Part shown: positions 34,631 to 45,400 of the stretch, piece after piece
How positions within the stretch are numbered: position 1 is the stretch's first letter
How the letters are laid out: each line of letters opens with the position of its first letter
Origin: [Eubacterium] yurii
Lineage (GTDB): Bacteria; Bacillota; Clostridia; Peptostreptococcales; Filifactoraceae
Assembly: GCA_900167215.1 (NCBI GenBank)
Contig: FUZS01000007.1
Location: forward strand, 62,001 to 126,000
Direction: 5' to 3'
Length of the DNA stretch: 64,000 nt
Translations under genes and position numbers: made by a program
The notes under the pieces: generated by a model
What the model was told of the DNA's origin: nothing
The model's database searches: none
What the model saw: the letters and a program-made list of their open reading frames with translations, nothing else

Positions 34631-35398
34631 TTACTTTATAAGGCTTCCTATACCGTACATTTGCCATCTAAGCAGTGCTAATATAAACAAGTGCAGTGGA
34701 TAGAATATATAAAAGAAGTATCTGAAATCCTTGCCTCTTTCACCATTGTAGAAAAGTATCGGTATCAGTCCAAGATACGACATAGGATGGTGAAAATAAA
34801 AGCTTACTAAGCCTGAGATTACTTGTTTTACTCTGCAAGTCCTAAGTATGTAGAACAGCCCTATAGATATAATGCCCAATGCCTTTCTGTCGCATTTTAT
34901 ATTTTCAGCTATAAATGCAAATACCGCAATAATAACAGCATAGCATATATAACTAACTATGATATTTAAGTTTTTTTGCTCAATTAATTCCATTAGGCTC
35001 ATCATTACTATAGCAAGCAAGAAAGTCCACATTACATTTCCAAATATAAATGCTATCAAAAACTTGCGTGTATATATAAACGCCTGACCAAAGGCTATAT
35101 TATAAGCAGGAGTAGAAATTATTGCAAAAATAAGCATACGAAGAGCGTATTTTTTCCTATCCTTAGTCTTTAAAAAGCCTTCTACTACAAGAAAAGCAAA
35201 TATAGGAAATGCAATCCTTCCTATACCTCTCATAAGGCTGTATTGGACTTGCATTGATTGTGAAAGAGATTTAATACCTGTTGCTGTAAGTATCATAACT
35301 GCCGCATAGTGGTCAATTAGCATAGACAAGACAGCTATAATTTTCATTTTAAATGCTGTTATCTTGAGTTTTTCCTGTAATTTAGTAAGTTGTTCCAT
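34631..35398 (-). CDS. TraX-family membrane protein (putative acyltransferase)
   Basis: A 255-residue polytopic protein of the TraX family, first known for acetylation of F-pilin, with about eight membrane segments. Family features are the first helix KIIAVLSMLIDHYAAV (about 19-34), with the conserved L-x-M-x-I-D-H, then GRIAFPIFAFLVVEG (about 60-74) and the late IFYPLHLFILALLRW (about 229-243). In Firmicutes these proteins occur without conjugation genes and may modify peptides or wall polymers. It is monocistronic. Confidence 0.85.
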   Translation of the reverse strand: MEQLTKLQEKLKITAFKMKIIAVLSMLIDHYAAVMILTATGIKSLSQSMQVQYSLMRGIGRIAFPIFAFLVVEGFLKTKDRKKYALRMLIFAIISTPAYNIAFGQAFIYTRKFLIAFIFGNVMWTFLLAIVMMSLMELIEQKNLNIIVSYICYAVIIAVFAFIAENIKCDRKALGIISIGLFYILRTCRVKQVISGLVSFYFHHPMSYLGLIPILFYNGERGKDFRYFFYIFYPLHLFILALLRWQMYGIGSLIK

Positions 35399-35433
35399 CT
35401 CCTTACCTCCAAAAATCTTATACTTGTCTGTAA

Positions 35434-35571
35434 GTAGGCTTCCCCGGATGAAAAATATATTAAAAACGTTGTAATTTTAATATTTTTCAAGAATTTTGAG
35501 TAAATAGATTTACCAAAAAATCAATATGTACTTAAATTTTAATTATAATCATTTCAGCCGGGAAAGCTGAG
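35434..35571. repeat. Interspersed repeat B-like, degenerate copy 4
   Basis: About 138 bp ending in AGGCTTCCCCGG on the left and CCGGGAAAGCTGAG on the right, which correspond to the CTCAACTTTCCCAC ends of family B with several changes. The core is short and AT-rich. It is the first of three different repeats in a row. Confidence 0.5.
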
Positions 35572-35583
35572 AATAATAGCATA

Positions 35584-35714
35584 ATAGACTTGTTCGATTA
35601 TCTATATTTATTAACTTTCATTATTAAAATGTAAAAAGCCAATAATCTTCTTTACATACGCTTATATTAAGCTAAATATAGTCAAAGCTCTTTGAAGTTA
35701 TCGAACAAGTCTAT
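35584..35714. repeat. Interspersed repeat D, 15-bp terminal inverted repeats
   Basis: A 131-bp unit with perfect ends ATAGACTTGTTCGAT (35584-35598) and ATCGAACAAGTCTAT (35700-35714). The interior has no coding capacity. No second full copy was seen in the window. Confidence 0.7.
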
Positions 35715-35740
35715 CTCTTAGTTATCATATCTGTAACCTA

Positions 35741-35853
35741 ATACTAATCTCCTTTAAAAAGTCATGTAAAATATTTTTTATTGTGATTGCTATTAATTTA
35801 TATACACTTTGTAATCAAAATACCGACATGGTAATTTAAAAGCTTTTTAGTAT
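35741..35853. repeat. Interspersed repeat A, copy 6
   Basis: A 113-bp unit from ATACTAATCTCC to GCTTTTTAGTAT. The ends match family A, while the core differs from copies 1-3 and is closer to copy 7 at 33191-33304. Confidence 0.7.
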
Positions 35854-35878
35854 AAATATCTGTATATACAAATTCTAA

Positions 35879-36820
35879 TCAATTATTAATAAATTTTCCA
35901 TTTCTAAATTCTTTGCTAAGTAGAAACGGTACAAATATTACAAAGCTGACAGTTAATGCCATTACATAAAAACTGCTCATTGAAATATTTTCCGTACTAA
36001 ACGTAACATTACGCAATACTGTAAAAGCACCATTTAGTAAATTTAATATTGAAACTAAAATTATACTCTTTGTCTTCATATAGCAAAGCCCTATAAAAAT
36101 TCCTATGAAAACATAATATATAAGCATTGCAGCCAATTCATAGATAAGCACTTCACTGTTAATCATCATGAATATTGGAATATTATATATCCCCCAAATT
36201 ACTCCTGTCATTAGCACACCGCCAATTTTCCCCATCATGCCTTGAAGTCTTATCTGCAAAAACTGTCTCCATCCATACTCTTGTCCTATTACAAAGATTA
36301 TATTGAACATAATAGTTGGAAGTGAAACTAATACAGTAAAATTATTTATAAATATATTGTTAAAATCTACATATCCCTTGATATATACACTCCAAACCGC
36401 AGCTTGTATGCTAAGTAATAGCAATAAAAGTGCTGACCATTTAACTATATTTTTCAGACTTATTTTTCCTACCAACTTCTTATCATTTACAGTAAGCAAA
36501 TACAGTCCTAGAAGCTGAGCCATAAAAAATATAAGTTGAAATATGGGAGCATTTTTTTCAGTTTTAAATACAAAAAATACTATTGAAATTGGGAAAAGTG
36601 CCAAATAGGCTATGTTGAACTTACTTTTAAAGATTTTCTTAAAATCAAATCCGTTTTCCACTAAAATTGCTGATACTGCAGGGCAAAGCATAATAAAAAA
36701 TACAAAGTCGGCAAAAACTGATGAACTGTCACCTCTTATTGAAAACAAATAACATATTAAAGACATAAGTAAACTAAGTAATAACAAGTACAATACACAT
36801 TCTTTAGCATTCTTTTTCAT
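35879..36820 (-). CDS. CPBP-family membrane protein with replaced catalytic residues
   Basis: A 313-residue polytopic membrane protein of the CPBP (CAAX protease/bacteriocin-processing) family. The three motifs are recognisable but altered. EExxxR reads Q-E-Y-G-W-R, FxxxH reads W-G-I-Y-N, and HxxxN reads N-L-L-N-G. The first glutamate and both histidines, which form the glutamate-dependent active site, are thus Gln, Asn and Asn, each explicable by one base change. It is probably a non-catalytic homologue. About eight membrane segments are present. It is monocistronic, next to a repeat cluster. Confidence 0.8.
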   Translation of the reverse strand: MKKNAKECVLYLLLLSLLMSLICYLFSIRGDSSSVFADFVFFIMLCPAVSAILVENGFDFKKIFKSKFNIAYLALFPISIVFFVFKTEKNAPIFQLIFFMAQLLGLYLLTVNDKKLVGKISLKNIVKWSALLLLLLSIQAAVWSVYIKGYVDFNNIFINNFTVLVSLPTIMFNIIFVIGQEYGWRQFLQIRLQGMMGKIGGVLMTGVIWGIYNIPIFMMINSEVLIYELAAMLIYYVFIGIFIGLCYMKTKSIILVSILNLLNGAFTVLRNVTFSTENISMSSFYVMALTVSFVIFVPFLLSKEFRNGKFINN

Positions 36821-37366
36821 GATAAACCTCCATGTAAATTACATACGAAGATAAAATAATTTTACTACTAAAAAACTTTTTATTACCCATAAAGAAATAT
36901 AAAGCAAGCATTTACTTACATCTTTATATTTACCCTATTTTTACAAAGTATAAGCAAATCACTCCCACCTTTTAAAGCTGTTTATTCTTACTTTATAATC
37001 ACATCTGTCTGTTGAAAAATTGACTATAGAAACTTTATAGTTACTTTTACTATTTGCTTTTACCGCTAAGGTTTTACAATAATTATACTTTTATGACTTT
37101 TTTCAATTCTCTTTAGTATCAAAATTATTATGAATTTTTATTAGATTTTCGTATTATGACAGACAAATTTAATTTGACTTATGCTATTTCAGACATTATA
37201 ATAAACTGATATAAGTAGTTTAATTAAGAGCATTATTTTATTCAATTTTAAATATCTCTTATTAACATAAATTTTAAGTTTATAAGTTATAATAGTATAG
37301 AAATTTATTAATTCCTTTGGTAGGGCAATATTTGATATGGATATTGCGTAATTTGGGGAGAGAGAA
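36821..37366. other. Gene-free divergent intergenic region
   Basis: A 546-bp AT-rich gap between divergent genes that must hold both promoters. A TATAAT at 37288-37293, about 75 bp before the sugar transferase, is a possible -10, but no good -35 stands at the right distance. No repeat family or RNA was recognised. Confidence 0.4.
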
Positions 37367-38782
37367 TTGATTAAGGAAAATCAGAAAATTTTAAACAGTG
37401 CTAATGTTTTAATTGACTCCTTCATCATTGTATTTTCATATATCTTGGCGTACAAGGTGAGAGTTAAAAGCGACTTTATAATATATGTTGAATCTGTCAG
37501 CTTTTCAAGCTATATGAGATTTTTGGTACTGATAGTACCGACTTTTCTAATAACGTACTATCTTTTCAAAGTCTATACGGCTCAAAGATTGAAAAGTTTG
37601 CTTGAAGAAGTATCTAAGATAATCAGAGCAAATATTGTAGCTACAGCAGTTTTATTCGTAGTCTTATATTTCAGCAAGGAAGTGGACTACTCAAGATTTA
37701 TGATGGCTATATTTGTGCTTTATAACATCATTTTTACTTCTATTTACAGGATAGCTCTCAGATATATGCTGAGATATGTAAGAAAAAAAGGTTTTAATAT
37801 AAAACGTGCTTTTTTGATAGGTACAAGCGACACCGCTATGGATTTTCTGCAAAAGACACACAAAAATCTTCATTGGGGCTATAAGGTAATAGGAATTTTT
37901 GAAGAAAAAATCAACCCTCAAAAGCAGGAAAGATTGAAAAAAATCCATAAGAACAACTATATACCACGCTATGAGTTTAAAAAATTGGAAGAGATACTTA
38001 CACAAAAGCTGGTAGACGAGGTAGTCATAGGTATAAGACTGAAAGAATATGAACATCTCGAAGAGATAATAAGAATATGTGAAAAAACGGGAGTAAAAAC
38101 TCAAATCATCCCTGATTATCTTAAGCTTATCCCGTCAAAACCTGATGTGGAACAGATTGAAGATATTACAATTATAAATATAAGGCACATCCCCTTGGAC
38201 AATCCTGTCAACAAGTTCATAAAGCGATGTTTTGATATTGTGATGTCCTTACTTGCCATCATCATCTTATCACCACTTATGATAATAACTGCAATAGCTA
38301 TAAAGCTTGATAGCAAGGGCAGTGTTATCTACAAGCAGGAAAGAGTGGGATATAATAGAAAAAACTTTTTTATGTATAAGTTTCGCTCTATGAAGGTACA
38401 AAGCGAAGAAGATGAAAAAGACAAGTGGACTACAAAAAATGACAATAGAAAGACAAGGGTCGGCAATTTCATAAGAAAGACAAATATCGACGAGTTGCCA
38501 CAGTTTTTCAATGTACTCAAGGGTGATATGTCCTTGATAGGTCCAAGACCTGAGAGACCTTTTTTCGTGGACAAGTTCAAGGAAGAAATACCTAAGTACA
38601 TGATAAAACATCAGGTGCGTCCGGGTATAAGCGGATGGGCTCAGGCAAACGGACTGCGTGGAGACACTTCTATTAAAAAAAGAATTGAATACGACATTTT
38701 CTACATTGAAAACTGGTCTTTGTCGCTTGATATCAAGATAATATTGCTAACTTTAAAAAATGGATTTAAAAACGCTTATTAA
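37367..38782 (+). CDS. Polyprenyl-phosphate sugar-1-phosphate transferase (WcaJ/EpsL type)
   Basis: A 471-residue initiating glycosyltransferase for exopolysaccharide or capsule, which moves a sugar-1-phosphate onto undecaprenyl phosphate. Four N-terminal helices (to about residue 130), a CoA-binding-like domain (about 145-260) and the C-terminal sugar-transferase domain are present. Domain motifs are KRCFDIVMSLLAIIILSP, YKQERVGYNRKNFFMYKFRSM, TNIDELPQFFNVLKGDMSL (catalytic D-E), GPRPERP and VRPGISGWAQANG. The start is TTG at 37367 with GGGGAG seven bases upstream. No other polysaccharide genes follow, which is unusual for this enzyme. Confidence 0.9.
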   Translation: MIKENQKILNSANVLIDSFIIVFSYILAYKVRVKSDFIIYVESVSFSSYMRFLVLIVPTFLITYYLFKVYTAQRLKSLLEEVSKIIRANIVATAVLFVVLYFSKEVDYSRFMMAIFVLYNIIFTSIYRIALRYMLRYVRKKGFNIKRAFLIGTSDTAMDFLQKTHKNLHWGYKVIGIFEEKINPQKQERLKKIHKNNYIPRYEFKKLEEILTQKLVDEVVIGIRLKEYEHLEEIIRICEKTGVKTQIIPDYLKLIPSKPDVEQIEDITIINIRHIPLDNPVNKFIKRCFDIVMSLLAIIILSPLMIITAIAIKLDSKGSVIYKQERVGYNRKNFFMYKFRSMKVQSEEDEKDKWTTKNDNRKTRVGNFIRKTNIDELPQFFNVLKGDMSLIGPRPERPFFVDKFKEEIPKYMIKHQVRPGISGWAQANGLRGDTSIKKRIEYDIFYIENWSLSLDIKIILLTLKNGFKNAY

Positions 38783-39019
38783 GGAGTATATTATTCCTTG
38801 TACGCTATATAATTCAATATTTATTAGATATTATCAATAGTTTTATTTAAAAGTAAGCCTAAGTTTGAAATATTATTTATAAGCTGCAAAAAACAAAGAT
38901 AATACTTAACAATATAAGTTTATACTAAACTTTGTTTGAGCTATGGAAAATTATTTTTTGATTATCTTGCATTTACTTTTAAATAGAGATTTTATACAAT
39001 TGAAAAAACCGGTGATACC

Positions 39020-39691
39020 ATGGATAAAATAACTAAGCAACTTATATCTCTATCTGAAGAAAAATACAGGCTTTTTCAAGAAAAACTTGTACCTGACAAC
39101 AAATATGAGGTATTAGGCATAAGAGTACCTATTTTGAGAAATTTTGCCAAAAAAATGGAAGCAGATGACAAGCTTGTGTTTTTGCAGGCTCTACCACATA
39201 GCTACTATGATGAAAATATACTGCACAGTATACTGATTTCAAATATGAAAGACTATGATGACATCGTCTCAAGGCTTGAAGCATTCTTGCCTTTTGTGGA
39301 TAATTGGGCAGTCTGCGACTGTATATCGCCTAAGATTATGAAAAAGTATCCGGATAAATTCTACTCATTTATAGTGCAGTGTACAAAATCAAAGCATAGC
39401 TATACTATCAGATTTGCAATAGATATGTTACTGCAGTTTTATTTGGATGAACACTTTGACGAAAGTCATCTTAGCCTTGTAAAAAATATAGTATCTGAAG
39501 AATATTATGTGAATATGGCTAAGGCTTGGTATTTCAGCATGGCACTGGTGAAACAGTATGACTCAACTATAAAGCTGATAGAAGAAAAATCAATGGACAA
39601 ATTTGTCCAAAACAAGTCTATCCAAAAGGCAAGAGAAAGCTATAAGATAGACGACGAAACAAAAAAATATTTGTTGAATTTCAAGATTTAA
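39020..39691 (+). CDS. DNA alkylation repair protein, AlkD-like
   Basis: A 223-residue all-helical HEAT-repeat protein of the AlkC/AlkD family, which excises bulky or charged alkylated bases without base flipping. Family landmarks are LGIRVPILRNFAKKM (about 33-47), the central VDNWAVCDCISPKIMKKYPDKF (about 93-114, with W and D in the usual DNA-facing positions) and YYVNMAKAWYFSMALVKQYD (about 156-175). It starts an operon-like run, with 22 bp to the hydantoinase gene. Confidence 0.85.
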   Translation: MDKITKQLISLSEEKYRLFQEKLVPDNKYEVLGIRVPILRNFAKKMEADDKLVFLQALPHSYYDENILHSILISNMKDYDDIVSRLEAFLPFVDNWAVCDCISPKIMKKYPDKFYSFIVQCTKSKHSYTIRFAIDMLLQFYLDEHFDESHLSLVKNIVSEEYYVNMAKAWYFSMALVKQYDSTIKLIEEKSMDKFVQNKSIQKARESYKIDDETKKYLLNFKI

Positions 39692-39713
39692 AAATTAATT
39701 TGGAGAATTAATT

Positions 39714-41093
39714 ATGAAAACACTGATTAAAAACGGAAATATAGTAACATCTTCTGAAACTTTTAAAGCAGACTTGCTGATAGAAGACGAGATAATAAAG
39801 GAAATAGGCATAATTGACGAATCTATAGCAGATACTGTAATAGACGCTACAGGAAAGTTGGTAATGCCCGGTGCAATAGACGCACACACTCACATGGCAT
39901 TGAGACAGTCTGAGCAGTTTACAAGTGTGGACAGTTTTTACACAGGCGGTGTGGCTGCTGCATGCGGCGGTACTACTACCATAGTGGATCATATCGCATT
40001 TTCGCCTGCAGGCTCTCCACTTCATACAAGTATTGAGAGATATTATGAGCTTGCAAAAGACTGCGCTATAGACTATTCCTTCCATGGAGTAATCCAATAT
40101 GTGGATGACGAAATAATAAAAGAGCTTGAAAATCTCGTTTTAAACGAGGGGATAACAAGCTTTAAGGCATACAGCACCTACTCTTATCCTATGAATGACG
40201 AAGGATTTTTGAGAATACTTAAGAGTATGAAAAAAACAGGCGGTATACTTACTGTTCACTGCGAAAATGACGGAATAACAAACTATCTTCAAAAGAAGTT
40301 CATAAGCGAAGGCAATACATCTGCAAAGTATCATCCGCTAAGCAGGCCAAACAATGCAGAGGCTGAAACTGTAGCAAGACTTATACAAATAAGTGAGCTT
40401 GCTGACGACTCAAATCTATATATAGTGCACACATCTGCAAAAGAGTCTCTCGATCAGATAAGACTTGGCAGAAAAAGAGGACTGAAAAATCTAAAAGTCG
40501 AAACTTGCCCGCAATATCTCTTGCTCACAGATGAAGAATATGATAAGGAAAATGCTGAGGCTCTAAAGTATATAATGGCACCTCCTCTTAGAAAAAAAGA
40601 AGACAACGAGGCGCTATGGACTGCTGTACAGGATAATACTGTAGATGTGATAGCAACTGACCACTGCCCTTTCAACCACAGTCAAAAATTAGAGGGCATG
40701 AACGCATTTAACAAGGCTCCCGGCGGTGTAGCAGGGGTTGAAGAAAGAGTAAGACTGATATTTACTCATGGAGTGTCTACTAATAAGATAAGTGAAAATC
40801 AATTTGTCAAACTTCTCTGCGAAAATCCTGCAAGGATATTTGGCATGTATCCTAAAAAAGGAACTCTTGCCATAGGAACAGATGCCGACATCATGATAAT
40901 AGATCCTAATGAAAAAGACACTATATCAAAACAAAACCTACATTCTGTTTGTGACTACAGCATATTTGAAGGTTTTGAAGTAAGCTGCAAGATACCTTAT
41001 GTCTTGCTTCGTGGAAAAGTCCTTGTAAAAGACGGCAAATTCTTAGGTGAAAAGGGATATGGTAAATTTATAAAGAGAAGTCCGAAAAAGTAA
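39714..41093 (+). CDS. hydA: Dihydropyrimidinase / D-hydantoinase
   Basis: A 459-residue metal-dependent cyclic amidohydrolase that opens dihydropyrimidine or hydantoin rings. Metal ligands sit in DAHTHM (about 57-62), the carboxylated lysine in SFKAYSTYS (about 148-156), then VHCEND and IVHTSAKES, and the final aspartate in ATDHCPF (about 311-317). Length and motifs are canonical. No dihydropyrimidine dehydrogenase or beta-ureidopropionase gene is near. It lies between the AlkD-like gene and mreC with gaps of 22 and 34 bp, so it is probably in the same transcript. Confidence 0.9.
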   Translation: MKTLIKNGNIVTSSETFKADLLIEDEIIKEIGIIDESIADTVIDATGKLVMPGAIDAHTHMALRQSEQFTSVDSFYTGGVAAACGGTTTIVDHIAFSPAGSPLHTSIERYYELAKDCAIDYSFHGVIQYVDDEIIKELENLVLNEGITSFKAYSTYSYPMNDEGFLRILKSMKKTGGILTVHCENDGITNYLQKKFISEGNTSAKYHPLSRPNNAEAETVARLIQISELADDSNLYIVHTSAKESLDQIRLGRKRGLKNLKVETCPQYLLLTDEEYDKENAEALKYIMAPPLRKKEDNEALWTAVQDNTVDVIATDHCPFNHSQKLEGMNAFNKAPGGVAGVEERVRLIFTHGVSTNKISENQFVKLLCENPARIFGMYPKKGTLAIGTDADIMIIDPNEKDTISKQNLHSVCDYSIFEGFEVSCKIPYVLLRGKVLVKDGKFLGEKGYGKFIKRSPKK

Positions 41094-41127
41094 GATACAA
41101 GCTTAAGTAAATCAAGGAGAACTGTAG

Positions 41128-41973
41128 ATGATTAATAAATGGATGAAAAATATCCGAAAGTACAAGTTGATAATAATAGCAGTTATAGTATTTTTGGTAT
41201 TGTTCATAAGTCTGGCAACTTCAATGAGAAACAATAAAAGCGGAGCTGTCCAAAAGTTAGGATTTAACATAATATCAACAATATCAAATAAATTCGTATC
41301 AATCAGAGACAGTTTTTCAGGTAGTTCAAAGCAAAAGGAAATAGAGGAACTAAAGTCTGAAAATGCAAAACTTAAGACTCAGTTGATAGAAAATACCATC
41401 TCAAAAGACAATCTGAAACAACTCCAAGCCTTGCAAAAATCATTGAAATTTGTAACAGATAAAAATTCAAGTGCTTATGTATCAGCAGATATAGTAGCTA
41501 AAAACTCAGGTAACTACTACAAGACTTTTACCATATCAGCCGGCTCTGCCCAGGGAGTAAAATCTGACTCTATCGTCGTAAATGGTGAGGGACTTGTAGG
41601 TAGAGTGTACGAGATTTCCAAAAATTACTGCAAAGCCATATCGCTACTTGACAATAGAACTCCTATAAGCTTTGAAATAGTTGGAAGAAACAACGACACC
41701 GGAATGATAATGCAGGATACTAAAGTGGTACAAATCAGTGACAAGTCTCTTGTAAAAGGCTATATGTTTGACGCCAACTCTCCGGTAAAAGTCGGTGAGA
41801 TGATTACAACATCAGGTCTTGGACTATATCCATCAGGAATACCTATAGGCAAGATAGAACAAGTCATACCTGATGACAAGAACATACTCAAATATGTTGT
41901 TGTAAGACCTTTTGTAGATTTTACAAATCTGAATAAGGTCATGATATTCAACAAAATAGATACGGAAAGTTAA
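41128..41973 (+). CDS. mreC: Rod-shape-determining protein MreC
   Basis: A 281-residue bitopic protein of the elongasome. It has one N-terminal membrane helix (about 13-30), a coiled coil (about 68-108: KQKEIEELKSENAKLKTQL), then the two beta-barrel domains typical of MreC (VVNGEGLVGRVYEISKNYCKAISLLDN, TTSGLGLYPSGIPIGKIEQV). It activates PBP2 and links it to MreD and MreB outside the membrane. The start follows AAGGAGAA. mreB is not in the window. mreD follows after 4 bp. Confidence 0.95.
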   Translation: MINKWMKNIRKYKLIIIAVIVFLVLFISLATSMRNNKSGAVQKLGFNIISTISNKFVSIRDSFSGSSKQKEIEELKSENAKLKTQLIENTISKDNLKQLQALQKSLKFVTDKNSSAYVSADIVAKNSGNYYKTFTISAGSAQGVKSDSIVVNGEGLVGRVYEISKNYCKAISLLDNRTPISFEIVGRNNDTGMIMQDTKVVQISDKSLVKGYMFDANSPVKVGEMITTSGLGLYPSGIPIGKIEQVIPDDKNILKYVVVRPFVDFTNLNKVMIFNKIDTES

Positions 41974-41977
41974 GTTT

Positions 41978-42454
41978 ATGAAAAATATACTCAGCCTGAT
42001 TACAGGCATAGTTATAATTATTTTTTCAAATGTACTATTAAATTTTGGAAGCAGCTCTCCAAAAATAGAACCCATAGTTATATATGTGATAATGCTTGCC
42101 ATATTTTCCGAAAGCAATAAATACTATTTATATTTCTTAGGATTATTTTTCGGATTTTTACAAGATGCGTCTGTAGGCAGATATTCATCTTTGTACGCAA
42201 TAGCCTTCCTGTTGATGATGATAGCAGGGGAAGTAGTAAAGCACCAGATAAGAAGAGAGTATTTTTTAGTATCTTTCTTCAGCTGTTTTATTTTTGTGCT
42301 AAGTTCTACTCTTTATTTCTCGCTTTTTTCAGGCTCTACATTATCTCTGATGGAAATGGCAAAGATAAATTTAATATATATACTAAAAACTATGGCTGTA
42401 TGCAGTATTATATTGCTTATACTATGTAAGATAAAAGGAAGAGATAAAATATGA
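41978..42454 (+). CDS. mreD: Rod-shape-determining protein MreD
   Basis: A 158-residue membrane protein with five to six hydrophobic segments. The block GLFFGFLQDASVGRYSSLYAIAFLLMMIAGEV (about 54-85) is the usual MreD signature (F-x-G-x-x-Q-D). It lies between mreC and the PBP2 gene and overlaps the latter by 4 bp, as in most Gram-positive mre operons. Confidence 0.9.
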   Translation: MKNILSLITGIVIIIFSNVLLNFGSSSPKIEPIVIYVIMLAIFSESNKYYLYFLGLFFGFLQDASVGRYSSLYAIAFLLMMIAGEVVKHQIRREYFLVSFFSCFIFVLSSTLYFSLFSGSTLSLMEMAKINLIYILKTMAVCSIILLILCKIKGRDKI

Positions 42455-45400
42455 AACCGGGTGATATAAACAATAGATTCAAATATATCTACGGTTTTAT
42501 AGCCTTGGTATGTATCTTGATAATAATGAGAATACTTTTTTTGGGAATAATAGAGAAGGAAAACTATAGAAGTATAGCTGAAGAAAGTATATACAAGGAT
42601 ATAACCATACCTGCCCCTCGTGGAGAGATACGTGATAAAAACGGTGTACTCCTGGCAGGAAACAAGCCTATATTTACCGTAACTATATTAAAAAATGAAA
42701 TAGAAAACTCAAAAAATTCTATTAAGGAAAAAAAACTGAAGATTAATGATGTTTCAAAAAAAATATCTGATATTCTTAAAAAGAACAACGAGAATATAGA
42801 AGACAGCTTCCCTATAAGCATATCAAAGGACGCCTATATTTTTACATTTGATGAAGAAATCAAAAAATGGAAAAAGGACAATAATATTGATGACAAAATG
42901 AGTGCCAAAGAGGCTTTTTATAAAATTGCCGACAATTTTTCCAAACAATCAGGCATAGCTATAGACGAAAATTCAAGTGTATTTGAAATTCAAAAGACCT
43001 TAAACGAGCATGGAATCTATCCACCTATATCTGTTACAGGCAATATGGAGTATACAAGAGCCCTTGATAAAGAACAGTGGTTGTCTAACTACGGTATAAA
43101 AGATAAAAAAATCTCAGCTAAAGAAGCCTTTTCTAAGATAAGAAAAAACAGGCTGATAGATGAAAAACTGACAGACGCTCAGGCAAGGGATATACTCGTA
43201 ATTGTAGATGCTATGCTGTCAAAAAAGTATTTGCAATATGAACCTGCCCTTATATCAAGGGACATAAGCCAAAAGACTGTTGCGATAATAGAAGAAAAAA
43301 TAGTGGATCTTAGTGGTGTAAATGTACAAGTAGAACCTCTCAGATACTATCCTCAAGGCAATCTTGCTTCTCATATATTGGGGCAAATAGGAAAGATATC
43401 ATCAAGTGATGAAGCCTACCTTGAAGATGAGAGATACTCAAAATCAGACTATGTAGGCAAATCAGGAATAGAGTTTGCCTTTGAAAAGCATCTTAAGGGT
43501 ACAAACGGATATGAGAGAGTGCTTGTAGACTCAGCCGGAAATAAGATAAAAGACATTGAGTCAAAAGAAGGAACAGCCGGAAATACCGTATATCTTTCAA
43601 TTGACGCAAAACTCCAAAAAGTAGCCGAAACTTCTCTTGAAAAAACACTAAAGACTCTCCAAGTCGGAGGAGTATACAAGAGTAAATGGGGAGACACTAA
43701 GATGAGAGGAGCTACCAAGGTATATAAAAATGCGAATGCAGGAGCCATAGTAGCACTCGATATAAAGACAGGAAAGGTACTTGCCATGGCGAGTTATCCG
43801 TCATATGATCCAAATATGTTCACTGACGGTCTGACACAAGCTCAGCTTAAATCCCTTGAACCTGAAAATCCTAATGACCCGCTTTCTCCAAAACCCATGT
43901 TCAATGCAGCAACTATGACAGCTGTACAACCGGGCTCAGTATTTAAGATGATTACCGCTCTTGCCGGACTTGAAAACGGACTTGATCCCTACTATTCAAT
44001 AGAAGACAAAGGTTTTATAGAAATAGGCGGTGTGCCTTTTGGTAACTGGCTATGGAATCAGGAGAGAAGAACTCAGGGCTTTGAAAATGTAGTAACCGCT
44101 CTCAAAGACTCCAACAACTACTATTTCTACTGTATTTCTGTAGGTTATAACTATGCTACAGACAAAAAAATCCCTATGGGAGATATGAAAAACGGTACAA
44201 CAATATTGGATATGGCGAGAAGATTCGGACTTGATAAGAAGACAGGACTTGAAATATATGAGCTAAGCGGAAAAATCCCTGATCCTAAGACTAAATATCT
44301 TCAACAACAACAAAATATGAAGAGGGATATCACTTCCAAGATGGCAAATTATTTCAAGGATATAACTGCCAAAGCCAACGAAAAACAGTATGAAGAAAGG
44401 ATAAATACTATAATAGGCTGGACTGACGAAAATCCTTCAAGATCAGAGATAATAAAAAGACTTGCAAATCTTAAAGTCAGATCTGAAAAACTTGAAGAAG
44501 TGGCAGACTTGCTCAAATACACTTACTTCAACCATGCCAACTGGACTACAGGAGATATATTCAATATGGCTATAGGACAAGGTGAGCATCAATATACCCC
44601 TGTCCAAATAGCAAACTATATCTCAGCCATAGCAAACAACGGCTATCTTAACAAAGTATCATTGGTCAACAAATTAGTAGAAAAGCAGACAGGAAAAGAG
44701 ACTTTAGTTCAACCGGAAAGAGAAAAGATTGCCGTATCAAATCCACAAAACTATTACTATATCCAACAAGGCATGGTAGACGTTTCAGACGAAGGTACTG
44801 CAAAGGACATATTTGCCAAATTCCCTGTAAAAGTTGCAGCTAAGACAGGTACAGCTGAAACTCAAGGTAAGATACCTACTAAAGATGAGGTAGCTTACTA
44901 TATGTCACATCTTGGATACTACGATGTTAAAAAGGATGATGTGCTTGCTCTTGCAAAAAAACTCAAAGAAAAGTCAACAGCAAAGTACAAGGAAGAATAC
45001 TATATCAAGTCTGCAATATTGTCATTAAACAGAAGCTTGACTATAAACGACCTTGATACCTTTAAGGAGACATACGGCGACTACTCTTGGTTTGTTGCCT
45101 ATGCACCTTATGACAATCCTGAAATTGCGGTAGTTACCTTGCTTTTCCAAGGCGGTTCAGGAGGACATGCCGGACCAGCTACAAGGGATGTAATAGCTCA
45201 ATACATGGGACTTAATAAGGAAGAAGTAAAACTAAACGACGAAAAAGACGACTTGAAGATAAAAGTTGAGCAAGATCAAAGTAATACTCAGAAAAAAACT
45301 TATAATTACGAAAACACATATACACCAAATCAAAACAACTATGTGCAACAAAATTCAAGTCCGACTTACACAGCTCCGGTAGAAGAAAAACCTAAGGTCG

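Noticed and set aside
37691-38611. Several minus-strand frames inside the sugar transferase gene
   Set aside because: Cysteine/tyrosine/phenylalanine-rich products typical of antisense reading, overlapping a gene with clear family motifs.
38930-38990. ATACTAAACTTTG upstream of the AlkD-like gene as a repeat A end
   Set aside because: Seven matching bases in an AT-rich gap are expected by chance; no partner end.
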